Source: Apoderus coryli (taxonomy: Eukaryota; Arthropoda; Insecta; Coleoptera; Attelabidae). From it: DNA of 64,000 nt. The DNA is taken from the NCBI GenBank assembly GCA_911728435.2, contig OU452198.1, positions 15,906,001 to 15,970,000 on the forward strand, written 5' to 3'. A program made the position numbers and the translations under genes. Below the pieces are notes generated by a model, which saw only the letters and a list, made by a program, of their open reading frames with translations, made no database searches and was not told the origin of the DNA. This document shows, piece after piece, positions 52,361 through 63,281 of the stretch (positions within the stretch are counted from its first letter, which is position 1; the number at the start of each line of letters is the position of its first letter).

Positions 52361-52605
52361 TTATTTTAGCAAATGCTCAAAATGTCGACCATCTTGTTCG
52401 CGGCACTTCTGCAGTCTTAAAAATGAATTTTTAGATCGTTGGAGCATAGTAGTATAGTAATAGATGCAAAAGCATTTCGAATTCTAATTTTCATGTATTC
52501 TATGGTGGTTGGTGGCTCACGGTAAACTATTTCTTTAATACACTCTCTATAGAATTTGTGGCTCCCCTACGTCCCATTCATCTTCCAGGGAAAATTTGGT
52601 TTAAC
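52361..52605 (-). pseudogene. DD41D-group transposase C-terminus
   Basis: The minus strand, with frame damage, reads VYREPPTTIEYMKIRIRNAF, then a segment with QKCREQDGRHFEHLLK and a stop at 52361-52363. The 14277 transposase ends SHFQHLLM, so this is the same C-terminal region. The GRWIGRRG-like region is near 52600. Confidence 0.65.
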
Positions 52606-53209
52606 CAAACCAACTAATATTTTATTTAAAGGTAAATTGTCCAAAAATGTGTGTTAAAACCATTTTATTTTAATTTTTTTAAAGAGTCTATTTGCAAACT
52701 ATTAAAACAAAACTGTAATTTAACTTTTTGGCTTTTAAATAGAAAAAAAAAATAATTAAAATTACAAAAAATGCATCTTTTTTTTTTATTTCAATAATTT
52801 TTATAAAAAAACGGTTAGCCTTAAGCACATGAAATATGGTATCAATAAAAAGCATGGGAATGGAACTTCTCGAATTTAGGCAAATATACAGGGTGTCCCA
52901 TTTAAGATTTTTCCATAAAACTACAATTTAGATAATGTGACCACCCTGAGCTTATCAAGCCTTATGTCATTGTTCTTGTCTTTTAGAGCGTCAGTTATTT
53001 ATGTTAAAATATACAGGGTATCGCGTTAAGAAAAAGCAAGTTTGATATGCTGCGCATTTGTGAACTACCCTGTATAATTGAAAACATTTTTGGGTTGTAC
53101 ATCTCCTCAGTGGCTAAAAGTTTTGTAAAGGATTTTTTTGTCTATCGTTTATAGATCTTGAGATATCTTCCGCCCAAACACTAATGGACCACCCTGTATA
53201 ATTGGCTTT

Positions 53210-53900
53210 CGAAAAGAGTGTAAAAAGGGGTTAAAAACTTAAAAAAACATATGTCTTAAACATAGAAGAAATATTGACTATAGTTATTTATAGGTTTGAT
53301 AGAATATAACCTATGAAATCTATCATAAAAAACTTACTTACATAGGCGTTCAAAAATAGTGCAAAAGGGGTCAAAAAAAAATTTCCTATATAAACTTATT
53401 TTATTCTTTATTTATCCCAAACCAAAAAATCAATACATGAACATAATCAAAACAAATTCACAATAGACTATACGAAGTCTGCCTCTGCATCTTATATAAG
53501 TAAACTATAAATTAAAAACAAAAACGTTAAATTCAATGAAGAAGAAGTTACATACATATTACATTACAAAAGAAAACAAAAAAACAAGATAAATCCAGAT
53601 GAGATCAATTAACAAAAGAGATTTAAATTTAAATTAGGTTATTACATTCTTTAAGACGTTCTTTATTCGAAATATGGAGTAATTCTCATAGTTGTGATTG
53701 AATATACCCTAAAAAATGCCACATAGAAGAATTGGTTCACACAGGCGTCCTCAAATAGTGTAAAAAGGGGGTCTATTCCCCAAAACATACCAGAAAGATT
53801 TCCTAATAAAATTAGTTTTGATGTAACCTACAAAATACAGCATAAAAAACTTGTTTAAATAGACGTTCATAACTGGTAGAAAAAGAAACTAGACTGTAAA
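53210..53900 (-). repeat. Inverted fragment of the 138-bp tandem repeats
   Basis: Blocks such as 'CATAGGCGTTC' and 'TTGGTTCACACAGGCGTCC' are the inverse of the unit in 50339-52065. A piece from about 53395 to 53640 (starting ATTCTTTATTTATCCC) does not fit the unit. It looks like an inserted 3' end of another retroelement, similar in start to 26573. Confidence 0.55.
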
Positions 53901-54890
53901 AATGATATACTTAGGCTTTTAAGTAGTTGAATTGGTTTTAAAAATACACGAAAAAATTTTTTGATTACCTACACATTTCTTCATTTTTTTTTAATTTTGC
54001 AAGCATGAAGTTAACGTTTAATTAGTAGAAAAAATTAAATTTATTTCAACAAATTTTCAACCGGTTGATTTTCCTCGAAAACGGTCAACTTTAGAGCTTA
54101 TGACCAACAGTACCTTTTTTGTGTAGAAAACATTGGCGGTTCAAATGGGTATCTTAAAACCGTACCTTTTCCAGTGGCCTAGAAATTGGGGAGAAAAAGA
54201 CCCACTACCCCTTCAAAATCTTCACCAATTATGAATTAAAAAAAAAACATTCTTGCACAAAATATAGCTTCTTATGAGTAGAAAATGCGTACAAAAGATG
54301 TTTTCTGTATGATAAACGGTTCCGGAGATATCTGCAAAAAACGGATTTTTTTTTCAATTTCGACAACCTGTATCTCGAAAATTGTGCATTTTAGAGGGTT
54401 AATAGAATTTTTTTTTTTCATATTTTTGGACGAGCTGTCACATCCTGAAGTCCTGCGCATATATTATGAAACACCCCGTATTATGAACACAAGAATTGTT
54501 TCACTTGCAACCTGTTTTTATTTGGAACCTCATCCTAAGAAAAAAAAATCCATTTTGACATTGTAAAGATGAGTTCAAGAAAATAAAAAAAAATCATTTA
54601 TTATAGCTGCTTAAAATAATGTGTCACAAGACATGGGATGGCATTTGAAATTATAAAATTGGGGTGGCTGTGGGTGAAAGGATGGATGTTTCTGCTGAAA
54701 ATCGTGTCTAGTTCAGATGTCGAATTATTCTGGGTGGCAGGTTTTAAACTTAGAGCACTGTACTTATATAATATTCTCTTTGTTACCAAATCATGTTATT
54801 ATCTGTTTATATTCCGAACGTTAACACCTAGAAAGAACAACATTCCACTCTTCTTTATTAAGTACATAATTTTTTTTTATCTTTTTTTTT
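53901..54890. other. Repeat-derived sequence, no supported gene
   Basis: Contains phrases typical of decayed transposon ends ('CCTGTATCTCGAAAATTGTG', 'GAAACACCCCGTATTATG') without a recoverable element. Confidence 0.35.
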
Positions 54891-54925
54891 ACAGATTAGA
54901 AGAACCAATATAGAATAAAATAACC

Positions 54926-55075
54926 ATGTTTAATTTTATAAAGAAAGCTGGCACGGGCGTCACGTCAGATAAAGATGAAAAAGAGCGGCGGAAACGCGAC
55001 AAGAAAGATCGAAAGGATAAACAGAAGAGAGATAGGGCCAGTATGTCGGCGGAGGAACTTCTCAGGTTAGACGAG
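54926..55075 (+). CDS. First coding exon of an unrecognised protein
   Basis: An acceptor (TTTTTTTTACAG) ends at 54894. The ATG is at 54926, the frame is open for exactly 50 codons, and a GTAAG donor is at 55076. The protein starts MFNFIKKAGTGVTSDKDEKE, has a highly charged Lys/Arg/Asp run (about residues 15-38), and ends SMSAEELLRLDE, an amphipathic helix. The codon pattern, splice signals and start context look like a real host gene rather than a transposon. I do not recognise the family with certainty; an adaptor or cytoskeletal scaffold is only a guess. No further exon is identified in the remaining window. Confidence 0.72.
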
Positions 55076-55206
55076 GTAAGTTGCGACTATTATTTATTCT
55101 TATAGATAATATAATATATAAAAGCGCCAAACGCTAATCCCATTCTCGGAAAAATGAAGATTATGATATCGTCTGTAGGCGCCAAATCCATTTCGATTTG
55201 GTATCT

Positions 55207-55935
55207 ACAGGGTGGCCCATTAGTGTGTTGGCGGAAGATAGCTCAATATCTATAAACGATAGACAAAAAACAAAACTTTTAGGCACTGAAGAGATGTACA
55301 ACCCAAAAATGTTTTCAATTATACAGGGTAGTTCACAAACGCGCAGCATATCAAACTTGCTTTTTCTTAACTTGATACCCTGTATATTTTAACATAAATA
55401 AATCCGCTCTAAAAGACAAGAACAACGACATAAGGGTTGACATGCCTAGATCCATCAGTTTTTAAATATTTGTAAATAAGGGTTAATTTTGACTGAAATT
55501 TAAGGCGTTGTGGTTACTACAGAATAGATTTCAGAAGTCCATTTTCTATACTTTATATTGATATTATTTCATGAGCTTAAGGCTAACCGTTTTTTCATAC
55601 AAAAATATTTAAAAAAAAAAAGAAAATTTGCCGACAAAAGTTGCAATTTTTGCCATTTTAATTAATTTTATTTTTTACTTAAAAACAAAAAAGTTAAATT
55701 ACAGCTTTATTATAACAATTTGCAAATATACGCTCTTAAAAAATAAAATGGTTTAAACACACATTTTTAGACAATTTCAATTTAAATATAATCAAATTTC
55801 TAAGTATTTCTTTTGATAACGCAACTTGACAAGTACTCACGAACTAACTTTCCCTGGAAGATGGATAGGACGTAGAGGAGCAACCGCGGGAGCAACAAAT
55901 GGCCAGCGCGACCCCCTGATCTAACGCTTCTCAAG
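55207..55935 (+). pseudogene. Half of a 49929-type TIR element with transposase scrap
   Basis: CAGGGTGGCCCATTAGTGTG starts the left TIR, and the next about 600 bp follow the left half of 49929-53196 but without the tandem-repeat insertion. At about 55850-55920 the plus strand reads FPGRWIGRRGA, the hallmark of the DD41D transposase, then runs into a stop. There is no right TIR. It lies in the intron after exon 54926-55075. Confidence 0.72.
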
Positions 55936-56500
55936 TTTTTTCTATGTACTTATGGATACTTATGGATAGTCCGATTTTAATAAAATTAGGCTCAGTATAA
56001 AGGTAATGTTTGGGACTATCCAAAAAAGTATTGCTGCTTTTATTTATTTTTTATATATGCCGCTAGATGGAGATATATAACAATGTTTCCGATTTTCTCA
56101 ATTTTCTTATAAAAATCAAATGGAATGCTACTTCTTAGTCTTCACTAGGTAGAAAGAGCATATAAAAATAAAGAAATCAGTCAAAACCGGAAGTCTCTAC
56201 CTTTTCCTGTCCATCTGAATAAATTTTTATATAATGAATAGTGGCTATGATGAAGAAATACTCATCTTATTATGGCAACGAAGTTAATGTCAATGTCAAA
56301 TATAATTAATGTGTTTGTCATTTTAGTCTGTGGATTTATTTATTTTGTGTTTTATTTGAGTTTTTAATTAAAAATGCTTATTACCAACGAAGAAGCATTT
56401 GATTTGTTGGCGGTTATTTCGAGTGCCTCAAAAATACTTTGACGCTTTGCAAGGATCTAAGCGCTTAGCTATCCGCAAAGACGATCCTATAAGAAAAATT
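55936..56500. other. No supported gene
   Basis: AT-rich intronic or intergenic sequence; nothing recognised. Confidence 0.4.
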
Positions 56501-56502
56501 CA

Positions 56503-56860
56503 TTATAAGATTGGCAAATCGATTACGAACGAGTACATGCACTGCAAAATGTGTTCGTCAAATCGCAATTTTGAATCATTATATAATCCCAATGTCTTTG
56601 TGCTCTGCTTTATGGGAAGCAATTCATTACGAATTTTAATTACGGGTGCTGGAAGTCTAGAAATATTTGCTTCCCCACCAAAAAACATTACCACGCTTTT
56701 ATTTGGATTTAGAGTAAGAGAATGCCTTTCTGCAACTGTGGCCAAAAGTTCCAAATCTTCATTGACACACTGACAGCCAGACTGGAAAATACTATGATGG
56801 AAGGAGTACAGAAGCGTTGTGTCATCGGCATAAGCTTTAGCGGAACATTTTCTAATAAAG
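56503..56860 (-). pseudogene. LINE reverse transcriptase fragment
   Basis: The minus strand reads AYADDTTLLYSF (motif C), then LLATVAERHSLTLNPNKSVV, LPIKQSTKTLGL and DSKLRFDEHI. This is the palm-to-thumb segment of the same LINE type as 29338-32112, which has YADDTQLLYSF and DSRLRFDGH. Only about 115 residues remain. Confidence 0.8.
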
Positions 56861-58855
56861 TTGTGTTTGTGTTTTTGTGAAAGTTCAATTATTTCAACTT
56901 TTATGGATTATGCATTACGACAAATGGCAATGTAATGTACGCAGGTCCGCAGGCGGGCTTAAAAAACCAATATAAAATGTAACCTATAAAAAAAGATAAA
57001 CAGCTTGAACGTAGATTATTTCATGGACGTTCCGCTTCCTTTTACCATCAGTTTTCATCCATATATTCCTGTGCCCCCCTAGTTACCTTCATCCATCTTG
57101 CATCTTGATTTTTTTTCTGTAGAAGGTGTTAGATGTTTATGCGCTTTTCTAGAGGATTGCTCCCTAAAGTTGTATTTTTGTGTAAAGTAGAAGTTATGGG
57201 ATCTCTCCCAGATTCACTTTGCTGAGGACTTCTACTTATTTTTTTCCCCTAGTACACGCACCTGTCGAGGTAACGGGTGTTCCCTAATCTGGTCGAATCA
57301 CCCAGAAGTTCAGGCCTCAGACAAATAAACATTATTTTTCTGAACATTATTTTTCTGAGGTTCAGGCCATATAATTGAAGAAGAGGAAGTAACTAGGGAT
57401 GTGAAAATAGTAAAAAGTATCGATTCCGATACCCGTAATTTTTACCAAGTATGGATTCTACCGATACTTGTCTAAAAAGTATCGATACTCTTAGGTATCG
57501 GTATCGAAAGTGTACACAACACTTTTAAAAATAAAACTGGTGAATGTATATTACATTTTGTGTTACATAACATGGGAGATCTATGAAGTATGATGCAAAA
57601 TTGTGGACAAATTTACAAAATTGTTTTAAATGTATGGTAACATAGAATAATGTTTATTGTTTGGTATGGCCCAAACAAAAATAAAAATAATCATTGTGTA
57701 TTATTGCCCGCATCCCGCATGCGCATAATATACAGATTTTGATTGGCTCGGCACTTTGGTTATGCTTGTTTTTATGACTATATGTTGGATAAACGCTCGC
57801 TTTGTTATGAATTATACACTAAAACCCCAGATAAAGTAAGTATCAGATACGACGGCCGGCGGAATTTCTTTGATGTTTGTGTCCTAAATCTCGTGACCTT
57901 GACGCCATTATCATAATAGTTTTTCCGGGTTTATTCCTTTTGCCTTTTCGTTTCAGTATAAAGTAATGCCAACAATTAGGAATATTCCTTTTAATTTCAA
58001 ACCTATTTTGTTGACAAATTAATAATTAAACATAGTGTGTGTATAGTACCATTATCATCAATTGGAACTAGGTACTCAATTGTTTGTTTTATAATGCATT
58101 TTGAAATCTAAGTTAATAATAAAAGTAAAAATAAAGTAAATTTTAGTAAAATTATTTGATTATAAACCAAATTCTCGATATTCGTCAATATTATTTGTTC
58201 AACAATTAAACTAAAAATTATTTGAATTGTATTTACATTTTAAACATATGGAGTGTATGCATTAAGGGCTAAATAATATTTCCAAAATTGAATTTAATAT
58301 TTAATCATTCATCCTATTGGCATAAAATTGAAAATAACATAAAATGTATTATAATTTTAAATACTCTACTACTAGTTACTCTTAAATTTGCATGTTTTAT
58401 TTAAAAAGCGAGATCTCAGCATTTTGAACCATCATATTTCATGAAATATGGTTGTGATACCTACCTACCTATATATACCAGGATTATTTCAAAGCTTTTC
58501 AAATTCATTGTTTCATTTTAAACAATGACTAAAGAGCAGTAAAAATGGCAGAAAGTAGACACTTTCACTTTAATAAAGAGGCCAAATTGTATTTCATTTT
58601 TACTGAGTTCATTAAACAGTAATTTTTTACGATGTCTAAAAATAGAATCATGATCAGTGAGAACTTGTAGTTCTCACTTGTGTTGCCGCAATTTAGGGAT
58701 ATTTTCTAATATGTCGAAAACAACAACAAACAAAAATATCATAATTCTTTAATAATATAAAATAACTGCTGTAATTATTATTATAAACTTAGACTTTCCA
58801 ATGTATAATTTCATATAGGTACGTACTGAGTAAATGTAAACAAACCTTTCAATAT
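56861..58855. other. Mostly unassigned; contains repeat copy 2
   Basis: The dispersed repeat also seen at 38500-38640 occurs at about 57605-57760 (TTGCCCGCATCCCGCATGCG from 57702). A short repeated phrase on 'GTATCGATAC'-type strings lies near 57410-57510. No coding frame is supported. Confidence 0.45.
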
Positions 58856-58949
58856 CTTTCGGAAATTGGAAAAATGAACAATTCTTTAACACTGTTCTTG
58901 AAATACATCCAGGTACTAAACAATAAAATCCACCGGTTTTTGATCCCAT
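58856..58949 (-). CDS. Possible THAP zinc-finger first exon
   Basis: The minus-strand ATG is at 58949. The frame MGSKTGGFYCLVPGCISRTV continues with KNCSFFQFPKDIER and then a candidate donor (GAAAG, GTTTGT). The spacing C-x4-C followed by FFxFPKD is typical of the start of THAP (C2CH) DNA-binding domains. The second Cys-His pair would be on a later exon, which I did not find. It could be a host gene or a P-element/hAT-derived fragment. Confidence 0.45.
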
Positions 58950-60441
58950 GTTTTTTATAATAGCTTAATTATAGGTATAAAGAAGAAATACTAGAGTAGT
59001 AAAAACTACTGAATATACCTACAGATCTAGAATATACCTAACCTATACAAGTAACTATATATTAAGAACAATATATGATTTAAAGTACAAAATTAATAAA
59101 CTATTAATAATAAATTCTAATCACAAAACAGCAACGTTAATTTGAATATAAAAATATTAAATAATCAGATGATCACTTTAATTTAAGAATATAAATATAT
59201 TTTTACATAACCTCAAAAATTTTCTAAACAATACCAGCTGTTTCAAATAGTTAAATGGTCCGGCAGAAGTGTGAAATATTTGGGTTTACTAAAGAAGAAA
59301 TTATAAAAAAATTACTAAAACATATATTTACTTGCTTTTAACTAATATTGAAATTTTCACGAATTTAATACCATTTAGTATTGTCATATTTACTTGAAAC
59401 TTTTTTTAATCATTAATAATAAGTAATAATTGTGCAAGCATGTATTCATACTTTTGGCAAACACTATAAAAACTACTATAATAATGGCCGCCAACTTCTC
59501 CCAGTGTCTCATCTGTCCTGTTTATCTGGGCTAAAACTGTGACAAAATTATATTCACGGCGTTATACGAGTTCATAAAACGTTGGCTAAACCGGGCTTAA
59601 AAAGTGAATTCTAAACGTTCCCGATTTTATTAGACACGATTACACCCCATATCCATTTAGGTGCTTATTTCAATTGTATTATCTATAAGCTAATTTGAAA
59701 AGATTTTTTTTAAATGATTCATAACAGGTTTCCTCTTTTAAATCCAGAGGCAGTTTATTATTTATTATAAATTTTCTTACCGACATACATATAGCCTAGG
59801 CTTCCTTACTTTTCTGTACACCCAGTATATCTAAATCTTTTTTATCAAAATAAAATAAAGCAATTTCCTCTTGCGTAAGTAGAAAAATTGCACATTTGAT
59901 AAAAACGGTATTTGTTGGTTTTACATTAAAATCATTTATCTGCCAATAAAAATGTCGTGTTTGCAATTTTAAATCACTTAACTGGTATCGAGTACTAATG
60001 TTTCAATGAAAAAATATTATTTATAGGCGATAAAATCGCAATTGTCTTCATGCTTTCTGATTACAAAAGCAATTATAACAAATTGATCTAATCTAAAAGA
60101 CGTGTTTATACCTATTAATGACTTGGATTATTATTTATTTTTGAAATCAGAGGAATTCAATAATGCATGGTTGACACAAAGTGATTTTTCTGCGGAAATT
60201 AATAATTGTTGTTATTGGATAGATAATGTAGTGCAAATAATGTAGGTATTTGTTTTATCTGAAAACCTTGAGAATGACACAAGGTGGGGAAATAACTGAT
60301 TTTGTTAATATGTTATGTTGATTAAAATGATTGTTACAACTAGATAATGGCTCTGTAAGATATAATAAAATTATATTGTCAGTGGCGCACCTAGGAGTAA
60401 CACAGGGTGTTCCCGAATAATACGTCAATGTGTTAACCATA
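58950..60441. other. No supported gene
   Basis: Very AT-rich. No convincing frame, tail or repeat boundary. Confidence 0.4.
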
Positions 60442-62528
60442 CAGGGTGGTCCAACGAAAAGTTTGCACCTAGCTTTTCTCTTTTTTTTGTAGTCGAATGC
60501 GAAAATGCTCGGACACGTCGATTTTGCTTTTGAGGGGGACACATTTTAAACATATTTTTCGATCTGCGCCTTTAACCCCCTAGCGGGGGTGAGTAACAAC
60601 CCTAAAATTTTAAATGGAAAGAGGGGTCTAATGACATATCATTTGAAAGGACACAAAATTGTCTTTCTAATGATACCCTATTTGTCGAATTTTACTAAAA
60701 CAGTTAATACGAAAACGACTTTAAAGACATTAAGCCGATAATTTTGGTATTAATGAGAAATACAAATAAGTTTTAATTATTACGACTGAAAACAACTACA
60801 ATCATTTCTAAATTATTTACTTTGAAGAAAAACGGGATTTCAAAAACACTATCTTATTTATCAGAACTAAATTCCTCACTAATCGTTTGCGTTTTTTGTT
60901 GAAATAAAAACTGCAGATACGTGTAGGAAAAGAATTTACACCGTTTATTTTAGTCTTTTCATTGATTCAGTTTGGTTGCTTCTCAAGTTATTTTACTTTT
61001 ACCGTACAAAATGATTTATTCCATTCTAGAACGAGTTGAAATTGTTAAACTTTATTTTCAAAATAATAGTAGTGCTAGACTTACGGCTCGCTTATTTAAT
61101 GAGAGACATCCCGATAAAAATGTGAATGATGTGTACGTTGGCAAGTTAGTTAAAAAGTTTGTAGATACCGGATCTGTCTGTAATGTAAAACACCAGCCGC
61201 AGAAACCGATCAGAAATGAAGCTGTGGAAGTCGCTGTTTTAGGGCATGTTGAAATGGATCATAGTCAAAGTACCCGTCAACTAGCTGAAGCCTCAGGTGT
61301 CTCCCGTTCGTCCATAATACGAATTTTAAAAGCGTACAAATTTCATCCGTAAAAAATCAAATTAGTACAGGAACTAAATGAGGATGATCCTGATAGAAGG
61401 CTGCAATTTTGTGAAGCAATGAGCCAGCGTTTAATTGAAGATCCGCAATTATTATTTAACATTTGTTTTTCCGACGAATGCACATTTTATTTGAATGGAG
61501 CTGTAAATAGGCACAATTGCCGTTACTGGGATGACAGTAACCCACATTTATTCCGTGAGGTTCATACCCAGTATCCTCAAAAAATAAACGTCTGGTGTGG
61601 CATATTAGGAAATCATATTATAGGACCACTTTTTATTCCTGGAAATTTAACTGGTGAAGTGTACCTAAACATGCTTGAAGACACAATTGATCCTTTAATA
61701 ACACAAATAATAGAAGATGACCAAAATCATATTGCTGATCGGCTTTATTTCCAGCAAGATGGAGCACCTCCGCACTATGTGGCTCCTGTAAGACAGTTCT
61801 TAGATGACCGGTTCCCTGGACGGTGGATTGGAAGGAGGGGCCCAATTGAATGGCCTGCCAGGTCACCGGATTTATCGCCTTTAGACTTTTTTCTTTGGGG
61901 GCACTTAAAAAATAAATGTTTTGCCACGAAGCCCGAGTCCATAGAAGATCTTCGCCAACGCATTACAGAAGAGTGCAGAAACATAACACCTGATATGCTA
62001 CAAAATGTTAGAAATAGATTTGAACAAAATCTGTATTATTGTATGGAATCAAATGGGTCACATTTTCAACATTTGTTAATGTAACGTTTTAATAAATCAA
62101 TTTAACAGCTTGTTTACTTTTTTTACAAAGCAATGTTAAAACTAACAAACATTGGAATGTACTAACGATTGCAGGTGTTTTCACTCGCAATAATTAAAAC
62201 TTATTTGTATTTCTCATTAATACCAAAATTATCGGCTTAATGTCTTTAAAGTCGTTTTCGTATTAACTGTTTTAGTAAAATTCGACAAATAGGGTATCAT
62301 TAGAAAGACAATTTTGTGTCCTTTCAAATGATATGTCATTAGACCCCTCTTTCCATTTAAAATTTTAGGGTTGTTACTCACCCCCGCTAGGGGGTTAAAG
62401 GCGCAGATCGAAAAATATGTTTAAAATGTGTCCCCCTCAAAAGCAAAATCGACGTGTCCGAGCATTTTCGCATTCGACTACAAAAAAAAGAGAAAAGCTA
62501 GGTGCAAACTTTTCGTTGGACCACCCTG
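60442..62528 (+). mobile_element. DD41D Tc1/mariner transposon, copy 2
   Basis: Same 2087-bp length, same ends, and TA flanks as 13708-15794. I noticed only five substitutions between the two copies by eye (two in the coding region, three in the TIR arms), so they are about 99.7% identical. Confidence 0.95.
61011..62084 (+). pseudogene. DD41D transposase with one nonsense codon
   Basis: Identical in frame length to 14277-15350. Codon 114 is TAA (61350-61352) where copy 1 has TAC (Tyr), cutting the protein after the second helix-turn-helix and before all three catalytic Asp residues. One missense difference (Thr to Ile) lies a few residues upstream of the second Asp. The remainder, including the D155/D250/D292 equivalents, is intact downstream of the stop. 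The copy could still be mobilised in trans through its intact TIRs. Confidence 0.93.
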
Positions 62529-62530
62529 TA

Positions 62531-63249
62531 TATTATTCTATTCTTTGCGCTTTTTTCATATTTCATATAGGAGGTGGTGTTTGATATTTACAAGTGATTT
62601 TTTTCAATAAATCGACATCTATAGTTTGTATTCCGAAGTTTGGTATTGGGTGATCATTTATACCGGGTCGGGCAGTACATTCGCCTCGGTCTCTCATAGC
62701 CTAACAAAATTGAAATTACAAATTTTGTTTACGTGGGCGTATGTAGGTCTACCACGAGCATTTAACAGAAATGTTTTTAAATATACCAGGTGTCCCAGAA
62801 AAGTGTGACATATCAAAGTTAAATTTTTTTAAATACACCCAGTATTTTTTGGATTTTTTGAAGACTTTGGATAAAACAAAGTAAAGTTATTGTTATGATC
62901 CCTATACCTAAATCTACTCGTTTGGGAAATTTTGCGTTTTTTGCAAAAAATAGGGTCATTTTGAAAAACATTCTGTGCGTTTATTTTTTTAACGAAATCG
63001 TTTAAAACTTTAAAATGGCAAGTGGATAGGACATACATTAGGTCGGTGTATAGCCTAATTATAAATATTGTACAGGGTGCTCACAATTTTTTATTGTTCT
63101 TATCAATTATATTTATTTAAATAACTTTTTTATTTTAAATAGCACACCCTATATTTCATAGCACCTGTCCATACTAATTAATGTTCTCTATCAAATGGTA
63201 TTAGGCTTCCCTATACCTAACTGTGGCCGTTTCCCAAGAAAACAATATT

Positions 63250-63250
<1 letters not shown>
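62531..63250. other. Transposon-end phrases, no supported gene
   Basis: Contains several isolated terminus-like strings (ATACCGGGTCGGGCAG, ATACCAGGTGTCCCAG, GTACAGGGTGCTCAC) typical of decayed TIR elements, without pairs I could match. Confidence 0.4.

Positions 63251-63281
<31 letters not shown>

Larger units (their letters stand above)
49929..53196. mobile_element. TIR element with nested inverted repeats and TE insertion
   Basis: The ends CAGAGTGGCCCATTAGTGTG and its approximate inverse CACTAATGGACCACCCTG are flanked by TA, with TIRs of about 150 bp or more. A second inverted pair lies inside (CAGGGTGGTCACATTATCTA at 50151 and its inverse ending at 52949). A third follows at about 52080-52240 versus 52610-52790. 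The core keeps a transposase C-terminus at 52361-52605. The left half contains the 1.7-kb tandem-repeat insertion 50339-52065, which is absent from the related half-element at 55207. Confidence 0.8.

Noticed and set aside
60255..60542. Minus-strand 95-residue frame crossing the left end of the DD41D copy
   Set aside because: The same translated text appears at the right TIR in the opposite orientation (62428-62610); it is TIR sequence, not a gene.
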